Part shown: positions 12,201-23,800 of the stretch, piece after piece
Layout: each line of letters opens with the position of its first letter
Position numbering within the stretch: position 1 is the first letter of the stretch
Source of the DNA: Echinococcus granulosus
Lineage: Eukaryota; Platyhelminthes; Cestoda; Cyclophyllidea; Taeniidae
Reading direction: 5' to 3'
Length of the DNA: 64,000 nt
Assembly (NCBI RefSeq): GCF_000524195.1
Contig: NW_020170408.1
Coordinates: 220,584-284,583, forward strand
Notes under the pieces: model-generated
Seen by the model: the letters and a program-made list of their open reading frames with translations, nothing else
What the model was told of the DNA's origin: nothing
Databases searched by the model: none
Program-made: the position numbers and the translations under genes

Positions 12201-15200
12201 CGATAAATTCGCTGGACCACCGAGGAAACCGACTGTAGTAAATCCACTTCCGAAGCAATTGAGGAGGTGCATTTCCTGCAGCCTGGAATTGGGGAAGAAT
12301 TAGTCATGTGCATGGAGGCAACATTTCTTTAAATTTAAGTTTGTTATTCTCTTTCCCCTTTACCAACAATGTTGGGCATTTTTAGTTGCTATCGCACTAC
12401 TGCAAGGAGTGTATTTTAAACAGTGGGTGTAATGCTCCCTTGCATTGGACTGCTTTTAAGCACCTCTCCTTCATACCGGCAGGTGAAAAAATATAATCTA
12501 TTAAAAGGTCAATGAAACGTTCCCCTTTTCTTTAAATTTTTTCCTAGCGTTATTTCTAGCATTGCCCAGTTATCAGTATTATCGAGGTTGATGTTAAAAT
12601 TTGTCGAGATCGCGCCTTTTTTAATGTATTATTCATGATTCCATAAAAGTGCCTTAACAGACAAGTTCCGTGGAGGGAGAGAGGGATGAGGAGGTGCTCG
12701 AGGCGGCGCAATAATGCAGTGTCGCTTTTAATGAGACTTTTAGCTACGCGGCTTCCCCAAACCTGCCCGATTCGACCGACACCTTGTCGCTGATGGCGAA
12801 GCCAAGGGATCGGAGGGGTCCAAGTACCTTTCGATTTAACTTAGAGATATACTTTTGAGGTGAAGATGTACTTCAGATTCCCGGTACGTCTGAACTAACC
12901 TGATGGGTGGGATTTGAAGTCGACTAATCCGTGTATATAAGCTTAAGCCCAAAGCTGTTGAATTATATCTGCGGCAGCAGAAAGGCCGTAAATGTCGGAA
13001 CAATTCGACTGTATTTACATCAACGAGGAAGGAAAGTCACTGCGGAAACTAAGCCGCTACACTGTTCTTCACTCAGTAAAAAGGAGGCGGGATTTGATGT
13101 GAGACTACCGTTCCATTTCTACCGTTTGTTGAGCGCACGATCCAGATATTACCGGGCACACCTAAGACCTCGCAGAAGAACAAAAGATAGCTTTATGTGT
13201 ACGTGCGACCAGAAATGCTCACCATTAACTCCTTGCTGATGACAAAGCATTTGCAGGTAAGATATTTTGGACAGAATACCTGCAGTCAGAAGCAGTCGGT
13301 AGGGTGGAGAACGAGGGATACCGCCTCATTTGTGTCCTCCGTACCCTCCCTCAGGTGATGATTATCTCTGTATTTTGACATTCGACATACTGACTAGACG
13401 TGGGCAGGAGATTGGACGATTAGGAAGTGAAAATGAGATAGGAATGGATTTAGCCATCCTGTTTTTTCCTATCAACTACACTTATTTTTATTACAGAAAA
13501 GCTTAAAAATATTTTCTTTTTTGGTTTTGTTTTAAACTCTTATTACATCCCTGATCCACCGGAAGACACTATTGGGACTACAGGTCTGAAAACAGGAGCA
13601 TCTCATGCGTACCGAAAGGCGGAAAGACCAGCGGTGTAGATTACCAAGTCATCATTAGGGCCAGGAAAATGCATTCATCTTGGAGTAATGTCATCCTCTT
13701 CCTCTCTTGCTCCCCTCCTACTTTGAGCGTGGTCCCACTGCTTCAACTAATGCGGCCAGAAGCCTTTTTGGTTCCCATTTTTGACTTTACTGCTGTCAAA
13801 ATGTAGAAGTACTACAGATCAGAGGGGAGTTTTTCAGTGCGTGCCTCCAAGGGCGCTGTACAGCGCAAAACTCAGAAGTAGTCGACCTACAGACTCACAG
13901 GTTGGTGGTAAGATTAGTTAAGGGCGGATTTTGAAGATTCTAAAGCTCACCCAAGCCTTATAAGAAGAAAGAGCTTGCTTTGGCCTGTTACAGAGTATAT
14001 GCAGCCTAAACATCTACGAGGTTTTTTCAACAAATGCGGCAGGATTTTCCCATAAAATGGGTCGTCTAAAACTTCTACCTAATTGACTAGCTAACTTTCA
14101 AAATGTTTTTCATTATTATGGACACAGCAGAGGGTGACATTAGTGCCCATTTAATACCCCGATTCAAATGCATTTGCTTTTCAGAAGTGCTAAAGTCACG
14201 TAGCCATTTACCCCTTAGAGGAATAGGGGACCTTTCCGAAAAGTACACTTTTTAGCTAAGGTGAAGTATTAATTTTGCTAAAGTCGACATTTCGCCGGGC
14301 AGTAATCAGGATAATGTAATTGTAAGTTTCGGTTAAGGTTAAGCCTCTGTACTGATAAGAATTGTGGGTTGTAACATATTAATGGTTAACAAAATAGAAA
14401 AGTTTTGGGTATGCTTCCCCTCAACGACCGCTAGAGTAGTGAAAACTGTGCTTGTACTTTCCAAAAGCGAGCTCTGCTAAGCTTATATAAACAGAAAATC
14501 CTATTCTAGTGAATACTTTTAGACATTTGGCACACAAAGTTGTTAAATTTTTTAAAGACACTTTAACGAATGAAATTCTCGAAAAATTTTCATCTGCGCC
14601 CATATGTACATTAATTGTGCCAACCTAGCCTACGATCATTAGTAATGATTTTCCTGTTTGAAAGGGATTTGAATTGCCTTCTAATTCTCCGCATCAAATC
14701 GACTACTTGAATTTAATGTGTTTATATGACAGACGCAATCAGTGGTGCGATTCAGTCGTTAATCCCATCAGGTTACGCGGCATTTCAACATTTGTTAGTA
14801 TCTATTGTTTTGTCAATCATAGGGCACGAAAGTTTGTCTAGTAACCAGAGTAACTGAGTTTTTGGTGGTAAAAAATATACCCATCTTTTTTACGCATTGT
14901 GCGACTAATGCGGCTGAAACACAGGCAGTCGTTGCGGTGGAAGTGGCGATGGCGCGACAAAATTCTCCTTCTTCACTTCAACATTAAATTATGCATAAAA
15001 TTCTCATTTGGTAGCCATTTCCGCTCTCTGTAATTTGATTTATGCTTCACTCTTAATAAGCTATCCCTCCTAGAAGGCAGGAGTCACGATAAATATCTAA
15101 CGAAGGAAATTTGAAGGTGGAAAACAGCAGGATTAGTTTGGAAGAAGAGAAAAAGGAATGCAGTTAATGCTTTTATTTACTATCGTAAGGACAGGATTAC

Positions 15201-18200
15201 GAAGCTGTTGGTAGTATTTTTGACCTTAAAGATCGACTCCACCACTTTTAGGCCACAAGGGGGCCTTGGGGGATCTCTCGGGGTCCCGCCAAACAGAGTG
15301 CCTCTGCAAGTGTTCAAGAAAATGGGGGGTGAGGGTGCTAGAGGGATCAAAAAAGCTTCGTTGATGCTAGAGTTTGCATTGGAAATGCGCGGAAACATGC
15401 TTCGTTCGACAAGTACGCCTATTGGCTCAACGCGAACTGTCGCAATGACCCCGAAGAAAATTTCCTTATTGCCTTTAAAAAACTAATAAGCCGCACCAAA
15501 TTCTTTAACAAAACCTTTTTTAAAGCGAAGAGATGTATATTTCTGGAATTCATTTATCCTCTATCTTGGCGCGAGAACTGATAGTTGAGTAGAGTCCAAG
15601 GTTTAGAAAAACAACAGGACGGTGCATTTTTAAATTTTCCAGTTAATTTACCCTGACAATTGGATGCACATTTTAAACTTCCGCTGTCCCATTTTCATAC
15701 ATCGATTTAAGAGAATTTGGTTTTTTTTTCTCAAATTCACATTCAGGCCAAAAATAACTCTTTCGACGTAAAAAAAAGCTGTTTTTTAAGTAATGCAGAG
15801 TCCGAATGAGATTTTATAACATGCAAAGGACAGATAATCTGTCAACGAGGATGTCCTCAAAGAAAGGTCCTCTGAACTCGCGGCGACTTATAGAAGATAG
15901 GCCTAGTTGAACGGACAGCTTTATTTTTCGTTTCGCCCCCTCTTTCCGTGGTAACGTCTCCGCGGTGGCTGCAGTAAAACCACTCGCATGACAGAAGCCA
16001 AGTTTTTATGCCTCAATCTTTCATCAAGATAAGTCACTGAAGCCTTTCATGGTCGCCCTTGGCCATCCCCACCATAAGTACCACTTTGTGGGTGACCACG
16101 GCGGCTACAGGGCTCCATAACGGGAGCATTTTTGCCTTGTCATTTGATAAAATATGGAGTCGCGGCTCTTTTGAAGCTCATCCGTCCGTTTGGGGAGTCT
16201 GTCCAGTTACTGGGATGGCTAGAGAAGTAAAATTCTAGCTGCCGTCCTTCACTTCGTTAATTGCATCTTCTTGCAGCACATGCGTTTGGGGTCTGTAAAA
16301 AGGAGCTTCTGATATGCCTGTCTACTCTCTCACTCCCTCTGGAGCAAATTCTGCTTCTTATTTGTTTGCAGCAGATCCGCCTACCGCTGTCACCCATGCA
16401 GCACAGCTGTCAGTATCATAGCTGGTGGCGAGGCAGTACAATTTACCAAGCCCAGTAACCAGTCCGTAGTGGATACGGGCGTGATCTGAAAATCCAGTGT
16501 GACTATGTCTGTGTGGGATGAAAATGGCGAGTGTTTAAAGACTTCATTTAAGCAAAGCAAGTCCAAGCAACGTCTATTTAATCATTTCGCCTCATTTTTT
16601 CCCTGCAATCGGGAATAAATGAGGAAGTGATGTAGAAGATTCTACTGATAAGGAGGGAGAGAGAGAGAGGAAAGAAGCATTAAGTGGTTGTACAAGTCCA
16701 CATCCTCGTGATCACTGTCACCTCTGCCCTTTGATGCTCCTTGGAAAAAAGTGTGATACAACTTTTGGGTTAAAAGGCATTACCCTTAATGGCAGTGGCT
16801 GTGGCGTGGAGGCCAGTTAATGGATCGCGGTGATTACTTTAAATTTTAACATCCGGACTTCCGCTATTTCATTTCTGCTGGTAGTTGTTGGATGGATTTA
16901 ACTACACCTTTGATCAGTTGATAAGCGCAGTTGAGTTAGAGTCATCACTCCATGTATAGTAAAGTTTTTTTAATGAATTTACAAATTCATTTTGTGAAGA
17001 TTAACTCATCGGAGAAGTGACTTAGTAATAACCAACTTTTTTTGGACAATAGGCTTGTGCTCAGGTCAAACCGGGACCCGCGTGATTACGCGGAATTAGT
17101 GGTACACTTCTGGGATTCTCTTCAACTTTCTAATGTATTTCTGGAAGCCTTAAGCATCGAAAAAATCTGGCCTCCAACCATCAAAAAATCATTTACTTTT
17201 GTTTTTATAGAAGGCTGGCATCACTAGCTCCAACTTAAGGTGCCCTTAATGATTCCCAAGGCCAACCGGTTACTATGACTACGCGTGACTAAGACAGCCA
17301 AGTGACTCGGACTAAGGTGGTATTCGGTAGCTAGGCCTCAGGCTCCCGATGGCCATCATGCCGACTCAGATGCGTCAGTACTGAAGCGAAAAGCGGGTTA
17401 GGAATACAATAGGATCCAGGCCACTTCAAGCCTTGTAGCGTAGGCTATCCACGCCTGTAGAATGGATCAGGCTTGTTCACTAATGGCGTTCCTGCCCCCT
17501 GGACCAAAACTCCTGGCCATGGTTTGGGGGTAGGTGCATTCCCCTTGGGTGATTTATGAATGGCCATCTCGGATTACTGCTTATAAGCTCAAGCAGTCTA
17601 TCCTAGGCTGGTTCAATAGAAGGTAATGGAGATGTAAAAAGTGTGTAGAAAAGTGCGAGCCAAAAATTTGTTCTTACCATCGGTAAACTTGAAAGTTCCG
17701 GCTAAGCATGAATGGGGCTTTCGTAGATACATAATAGGAGCTAACTATCTTCCTCCATGTTTTTACCCAATTCCTTCAATGACATCATCTAAAAGACCGC
17801 ATTAGCGAAAGTCCAGACCCCTTTATTTTCTTCCCTCTGCAGCTCTCTACCTCAAAGGGAATTATGTTAGCCTCTGAATTCGATGATTTGAAGACTTTTA
17901 GCACGTCAGAGCATTCTTATCATGTAGCTTAAACTCATTATTACGTTATTAAGAATGAGAGAAGGGTATTCTTTATTCTCTTGAAAAAGTCAGAGCAGTG
18001 GAATTTTAAAGAGCGGACCCTCCTCAGAATGATTAACTCACATTGAAATGCCTGCCATTCTCTCCCTCTCTCTCCTTCTTTGAAACCAAGATTGGACCAC
18101 CAATGAGTACAACTTTGACCGAAAATAGCAAATCTCTCTCCTTTTACTTCAAACCTCCCAAAATGTGGACAAAAATTTAACCTCAATTAAATTTGAGAGA

Positions 18201-20686
18201 AATAAATGGATTCTTTTGGATTTGGGAACAAGACATTTAACAATTTTTGCATCAGTGATATTATAAATTCTGTTAGTTACATATTCTAAAAAAATAATAA
18301 ATTTCAGCACTTTCTTTGCTTATTTTACGTCTGTATGGCTTTCCGCTTTCGGTGTGGAAAATCGATAACTGTCGCATCCGTCCGCCACCGCCCACCGCGT
18401 CTCCCGAAGGCAGTTCACTGGTCAAGTGAGCCACCAGTGAGGTATAACGCCACAAAATTCGATCGGATCTTCATGAAAGGGGAGGGGGGAGTTAAGGGAA
18501 TTACGGGCAACTGTATGCTCTACGAGTTCCCTTAATGCATGCTCCCAATTTGTTCGTTGAAGGAGGAGGAGGAGGAGGGGTTTTGCATTTCCGTGCTCTC
18601 TTAATGTGCTTTGCCTCTCTCTCTCTCTCTCACTCCCTCTTCCGGAGAAGGCTTTTCAAAAGCGTCACAAAAACTGTCAAACCGACACATGAGCTCTTTC
18701 GTCTTCTTCTCCTCAGGAGAAAATGAACTTGCTTAAAAGTGTGTCATGTGCTCTTCCTTGGCTTATAGCTAACCGAGTCGTACATTTAATTTAGCTAGCT
18801 CCAGCCTCCGCCAGGTTGATTTTGATAGATGCAAGTTAAATGAAAGCGCAACCCAACTGCTTAATTCTTCCTATAACAAGCTAAAAACTGATTCCACTTT
18901 AGGCTAGTTTCTCTGCGCATCAAGGTGAACACGGAGGAGCGACCTGTGAGGACAGAATTGGTCGCCTTTGATGCCATTAATTCACCGATTTGTAAGTCCA
19001 TCTATATTTCAGTCAACTTTATTTTCTTACCATTTTTATCTACACAAATCGACACAGCTGAACAGTGAGGGAAGGGGGGCTTGAGGGATGTATCCTTGCT
19101 CCGGCTACAGACCGCCGCGTGCAAAACCAACAACTTTTATACAATTTGTGCTGGAAACAAAAGACCCATTGTTCTGGTACAGAGGATAATGGAGTACTTT
19201 TTATTGCAAAGATGTGCATTAAAAAGGTTTATAGGGCCAGTAAATTTTCAAGCATTGCAGTCCACGTGGCACTTACGACTACGTGCCAGTCTGAATGCGT
19301 GGGTCAGGGGGGCTAGGGGTTATGTCTTCTAAATTGAGGTCAGGCGAAGTTACATAAAGTGGAGTCGAAGCAACAAAGTAGGACGAAGGGGAGTCACATA
19401 AATTTAAATAGGGCCTTCTGAAAAAATGGAACAATCGGGAATAGGTAGTTTGGATCCAAATGCATTTCCATAAGGAAAATTGGAAACTATCATTCGCCCC
19501 GGAGATTAGAATCACTGAGTGGTCAGAATACATTGGGCTACCTTAAAATAGGCGTCTTTATACTCCAACGGTGTAATTGAAGACCAAAACTGGAGCGCAA
19601 CTGAATTTAGCCCAAGTAACGGCTTGTCAAGTAAAAAGCTGATCCTGTTTGTCAGTTCTCCCGCTTTATACACCCTGAGGCAAACCATTTTAAATAAATT
19701 GACACAAAGAAGCATAAAATCCTGACTTTTATTCGAAGAGACATCCGGGCACCTGGAATCTACTTCATAACCTTCGGAAGAATTGCCACTTTATTTGTAA
19801 AAATTTGCAAATTGCTGCGTTTCAACGAAATGTCGATGAGAATTCTTGTAGGTAGTTTCCTCCCAACGCTTCCGAGAAAGGATATAATTACTTGACCATC
19901 TTCATCACTTATTCAGTAAACTGCTAGGAATATTTTCTTGCTTTCCACTAGCAATTCTAGATTTGACAGACGCTATGCCTTAAAGAAGCACCGAATTCTG
20001 TCCAAAACTGCAGACGATGCAGAACCGAACGCCTACTTAAAACATGTCAGTAGTGCCGAACCGAACCGTTGACGTTTTTCTTTAATTCTTTCAGCCGAAT
20101 TTCTGGGCATCTTAACCAGCGGTATTGCAGGAGTGCTCGCCCTAATCACTCTATGGAGGGTCCTAGAAGTTAGGAGAATCTTTTCGCTACGAGATCTTGC
20201 GTGAGTCCTTTGCCAACTTTTAATCGACAAGACCCCCGTAGTGGTGGCGACTGGAAATACCGCCGAGATGAAAGGCACCTCAGCGAAGGCTGCCAATTGC
20301 GTCAGAGGCACTCCACCTGTCAGCTGAAAAGATCGCATTGAGAATGGTGTGAAGTGACTGTTCCTTTTAAGGAAACCGATAAAGGAGTCCCTGGAAGGTA
20401 GGCACCTAGGCGCGATGTTTCACCTAGTCCACGCCCTTCATAACCGACACCGAATTTTGATGAGACAGTCACGACAACGCCTCTGACGTTGAAAACGAAA
20501 GCACTGACTCATCGCAGCCTCAAAGGCGGTGGCACGACCACAGAGCATGCACAATACAGCCACACAGGCACCATACTGCTAGAAGCTTTCTTCCTTTCTT
20601 TTAGCGAACAAGTCCCCACCGATGGCCTCACTAATGAGATGGAACCAACTGTGAACTACTTCAAAGCCCCCTCCATTACAGCGTGA
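264..20686 (+). CDS. DEG/ENaC-family (amiloride-sensitive-type) cation channel subunit, 5' incomplete
   Basis: Exons read as 264-473, 2675-2839, 4635-4729, 6855-7090, 7742-7781, 7863-8149, 10090-10730, 18903-18991, 20095-20200 and 20605-20686 (stop TGA). All junctions are GT/AG and all phases agree, giving about 650 codons. Exon 1 holds a basic stretch, the first membrane helix ([20 protein letters not shown]) and then [14 protein letters not shown], the family's post-TM1 'VTLCNxNPFR' signature. Exon 3 has the CxxxGxxC...GxCxxFN-like cysteine pattern. Exon 8 carries [14 protein letters not shown], like the segment before TM2, and exon 9 the second membrane helix. Family members form trimeric Na+-permeable channels in the plasma membrane. 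Exons 6-7 encode about 309 extracellular residues with little resemblance to known finger or thumb domains. The TM2 filter is atypical (see findings). The N-terminus is missing; a possible upstream exon is listed separately. Family call is firm for the two ends, weaker for the middle. Confidence 0.72.
474..2674 (+). other. Intron 1 of the DEG/ENaC-like gene
   Basis: AT-rich non-coding sequence of 2.2 kb between the TM1 exon and the exon that continues NPFR as [10 protein letters not shown]. Short ORFs at 1032-1322 and 1257-1439 overlap on opposite strands and resemble nothing. No RNA gene or mobile element recognised. Confidence 0.6.
3694..3937. repeat. Dispersed repeat, copy A
   Basis: About 240 bp resembling 7386-7613. 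Shared blocks are the ACCTCC...CCCCAGGTGATNATTAT start, a GTACxTxxxCATG block followed by AAGAGGTGA or AAGGTGA, a CAAGG...GCTTTA block and a GTCTCxTGGxT end. Copies are diverged, with length differences in the purine-rich middle. No ORF or terminal inverted repeat is evident, so the class (SINE, MITE or other) is unknown. Strand arbitrary. Confidence 0.55.
6095..6260. repeat. CATC/CATT/CACC tetranucleotide minisatellite
   Basis: Long run of 4-bp units CATC, CATT and CACC in a loose higher-order pattern (CATTCATTCACCCATCCATC), with degenerate flanks from about 6005 to 6360. It stays open in several frames and so yields spurious Pro/Ser/His/Ile-rich ORFs on + (5913-6484) and Trp/Met/Gly-rich ones on -. 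It lies in intron 3 of the channel gene. Confidence 0.9.
7386..7613. repeat. Dispersed repeat, copy B
   Basis: Best-preserved partner of the repeat at 3694-3937, in the same orientation. It starts at ACCTCCGTTCCCCCAGGTGA and ends with the CGTCTCTTGGAT block. It lies in the intron between 7091 and 7741. Confidence 0.55.
8150..10089 (+). other. Intron before the large extracellular exon of the DEG/ENaC-like gene
   Basis: 1.9 kb without recognisable genes. It holds purine-rich GA repeats (about 9566-9615) and short CATGAC repeats near 8416-8435 and 8794-8812. The minus-strand ORF 8460-8753 and plus-strand ORF 9812-10042 have no recognisable content. Confidence 0.55.
10731..18902 (+). other. Intron of 8.2 kb in the DEG/ENaC-like gene
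   Basis: Separates the large extracellular exon from the exon leading to TM2; phase 2 is kept across it. It includes a partial dispersed-repeat copy (13337-13370), a stem-loop candidate (11120-11173), a small hairpin CCGCGTGATTACGCGG (17078-17093) and a CT microsatellite near 18615-18632. ORFs at 12931-13239 and 15208-15486 are unrecognised. Confidence 0.5.
13337..13370. repeat. Dispersed repeat, partial copy C
   Basis: Only the conserved head remains: a CTCCGTACCCTCCCTCAGG-type block followed by TGATGATTATCTCTG. This matches the heads of the copies at 3697 and 7389. The downstream part has diverged beyond recognition. Confidence 0.4.
18992..20094 (+). other. Intron before the TM2 exon of the DEG/ENaC-like gene
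   Basis: 1.1 kb; ORFs at 19065-19332 (+) and 19279-19715 (-) overlap and resemble nothing. No other feature seen. A further 404-bp intron, 20201-20604, is likewise featureless. Confidence 0.5.
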
Positions 20687-20889
20687 AGCAAAAAAAGGAA
20701 AAGAAGAAAAACCCTACAGCCCTGTACATATTGACAAAAATCCCACCTCCTCCTACTGCCCCTTGTCTAGTCTAGATTAATATTGTCCTTTTGATACGTG
20801 TAAATGGAAAGAGACAAAGAAGGTGTGCTATACAACGCACATCAACTTTTTCCGGGTGGATAAAACCAAACAAGTCAGATGAGTAGTGG

Positions 20890-23800
20890 CTATGGCAGTT
20901 CAACAAGCAACCGCCAGCCCGTCATTGCTCTAACCTCGGGTTTTCGGATTACCAAAAGGGCGGATCGATTTCCGTCCGTGCTGGAGGAGTGCGTCTCCGG
21001 AGAGGAGTAAAAGAACTCCACTTCTCGCCTTTGACTCGGCTCCGAGGCGGTTGTCACGATCACTCGCCTCGGTCTTGCCATCTGTGCGCCTAGCAAGACA
21101 ATACGCTCGATATACGGTGTGCTGACATCGTTATGACCTTGAAGGAGGGTGAACTCGAATACGTAGGAGTGATTCTCTCGGAAGAAGTTCATTTGGTAGA
21201 GACGGGCCTGGCTTCGGTCCAGTGAATGGAAATCGTCGAGATAGAGGTAGCCAGTAGCGTCAGGCCTCTCGGTAGATTGGTCTAGAGCCACGACAATGGT
21301 GTAGGGATCGTTGAGCATCATGGCGGAGGAGCGTCGTGGACGAGCCTTCTTGGGAATGATGTAGCCACCACGGTAGAAAAGGGGAATAGTTCGCAGATCC
21401 ACTGGTATTTTCACCACTTGACCGCCAGAATAGACCTGCAGGGAGAGATGCAAGCGGCAGCATTAAAAAAACCACCAAATTCGTTACCACCGAGACGCAC
21501 CCTCCAGTCATCATGCAGGTACCACGTGCCCTCAGGCAGGTAGACGTCTACACTGGAGGCGCCCTCCTGCACCACAGGATGGACGAGGAGGCCCTCACCC
21601 ACCATGAAGGCGTCGTCAATGCTGAAGCTGTTCTCGTCAGTAGGGAAGTAGTAAAAGAGTGGCGCCATTGGGAGCAGGGAGGTAACTTCGCTGCGGGCGA
21701 AGAGGGTGTACCAATAGGGCAGCAGGGAGTAGCGCAGTCGCAGAGCCTCCCTGTGTGTGGAGGGAAATTGCAGGAATGTGAAGCGAATAAAGTAGAGACA
21801 GAAATAAAAACGAAGCCCAAAACAGCGAGCCGATGCAGTTTTCCATCTAAACCAACAACAGAAGCTAAAAGCGGGGTTCTACCACTATTGGATACAGGTC
21901 GGAAAGGTGGACATCAACATGGCACAGAATAAAAAGGTGCAGCCCTACCGAATGGGATCGAGGTACTTCTCTTCATAGTTCCACGGCTCACGTTTCGGTG
22001 TATCGATGTGGGCGTGGGATCGCAAGAAGGGATGGAAAGCGGCGGCCTGGTACCATCGTGTGTACAGCTCGCCAGAGGGATGACCAAAAAAGCCACCAAC
22101 GTCGGCGCCACAAAAGGTGAGGCCCGCTAACGACATACTCAATAGCATTGGTGTGCAGATCTGAAAAAAGGGGTGGGGAGAAAAAAAAACGAAAGAAGCA
22201 AGATGAGTCAGTAAATTTTCTTTACCACATCGTAGTGTCATGAGGGTCCACTTGTTCCTATTAACGGTCAACCAGTCCCTCTGTACAGTTGTGATTAGCT
22301 TCTCCCTCCAGGAGCCTCAATAGCCTCAAAGCAGCTGGAAATACGAGCTATGTAAATGAGTTCAGACCTGATGTCCCTGGTTAACGAGGGGTTCAATGTC
22401 TGCTTGGTCATTTTTGCGCTATGGTCATCCTAAGGGGAAAAACATAGGTTTTCCAGAATGCAGTTAACACGAAGGGTCAAGACTTTTAGGGTTTACTATA
22501 TGCAACTGGCGAAAAGATCGCCTAGAAGGGGAAACAGACCAATGAGAGGAATGCCTTTGCCATTGGCACGTAAGAGAATGTCAACACAAGCCGGAGAGGT
22601 TGAATAGTGAGTAAATGTTTGTAGGGCGCTGCTCGTGGCAACAACACCGCTGGTCTCTCAATTCCAACTTAATGGTGACAATGAATATGACGCCAGATTC
22701 GCAAACCTTAAACCCTTCCACGCAACTCCCAATGAAGACAATCAGGAAAGCTGATATGAATGATGAGTAGGTTAGTTCTGACTAACCTTGAGGTCAAATC
22801 TGTGAGGTAGGAGAATGAAACACCTTATTTATTGGACTTACCTGAAGGTGGTCCCATGATGCAGAATTGTCCCCAGTCCAAACAGCAGCGGTACGTTGAG
22901 AGCCAGCATAGAAGCCACGTGAGAGGACGAAAGGCCGCTCCTTGCGATTGGAGCGTCTCAAAAGCCCCTCCCACGTGGCGTTGTGCACCCAGAGCGAATA
23001 AAGGTTGTGCAGATCTCGGTTTTCCCACACTCCACCAAATACCGTGTCCTAGGCGGTAATGAGCGAACTGTCAGATGACGAAAAGGGAGGGTATTGTTCA
23101 GTCTCATGTGGTTCCCCATCCTTCGATAAACCTACCTCTAGACTTGTAAAACCTAGTGCAGCTTTGAAGACAGAAAGCACTAATGGAAGCAGTTATGTAA
23201 TAGGACAATGCTGGAACCCCATTGTACGTCCTACAGTGCGGGCCTTTCCTGTGTTATCACTTTTTCCAGCTATTCTGCGCGATTACGAAAGGTACGCCTG
23301 AAGTGGCATGCCTTATCACGACTTTGGAGACGACTATGAGGTGGGAAGTGTAAGCATATCAATTGGAAAAGAGTATCAAAACCGTTGGGATAACAAAATA
23401 TAGTCACAGAAGGAATGCATCTGCTGTGGATGGCTGAAAACACCCAATATAACCAACTTTAACTTGGCAATCACCCCGACCTCGCGTCGTGTAATCGTGT
23501 GTAAGGAAACGTGAACACATTGGACAAAATGCAAGTACTTCAATACGATACACTTCACTTGCACGGTAGAGGAAGCTGAAAACAGACAGCGGAAACACCA
23601 AAACAACATTGAGAAGGCAATGGGGTGGAAAGGGTTGAAAAAAGGTAGTTTCGTGAAACAACTTTACGGTTCACTCCTTAGCATAGGCTGGTGCAAGACC
23701 TCCCTATCTCTCACAGTAATGGAAATATGTGCAACGTTCCCTACATGACAGCTGAATCCAACTTACTCGGATACTATTGCAATTATCGACAGTGAAGAGT

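Noticed and set aside
15180..15486. Overlapping ORFs on both strands with a Gly-rich stretch
   Set aside because: Mutually antisense, no splice signals linking them to neighbours, and no family recognised. They could be a repeat relic, but this is not supportable.
17240..17640. Possible tRNA- or SINE-like segment, richer in GC than its surroundings
   Set aside because: Contains GGTTCAAT-like words but no cloverleaf arms in the right spacing and no second copy in the window.
21513..21932. 139-codon plus-strand ORF and the minus-strand ORFs at 21548-21846
   Set aside because: Antisense or other-frame shadows of GANAB exons 4 and 5.
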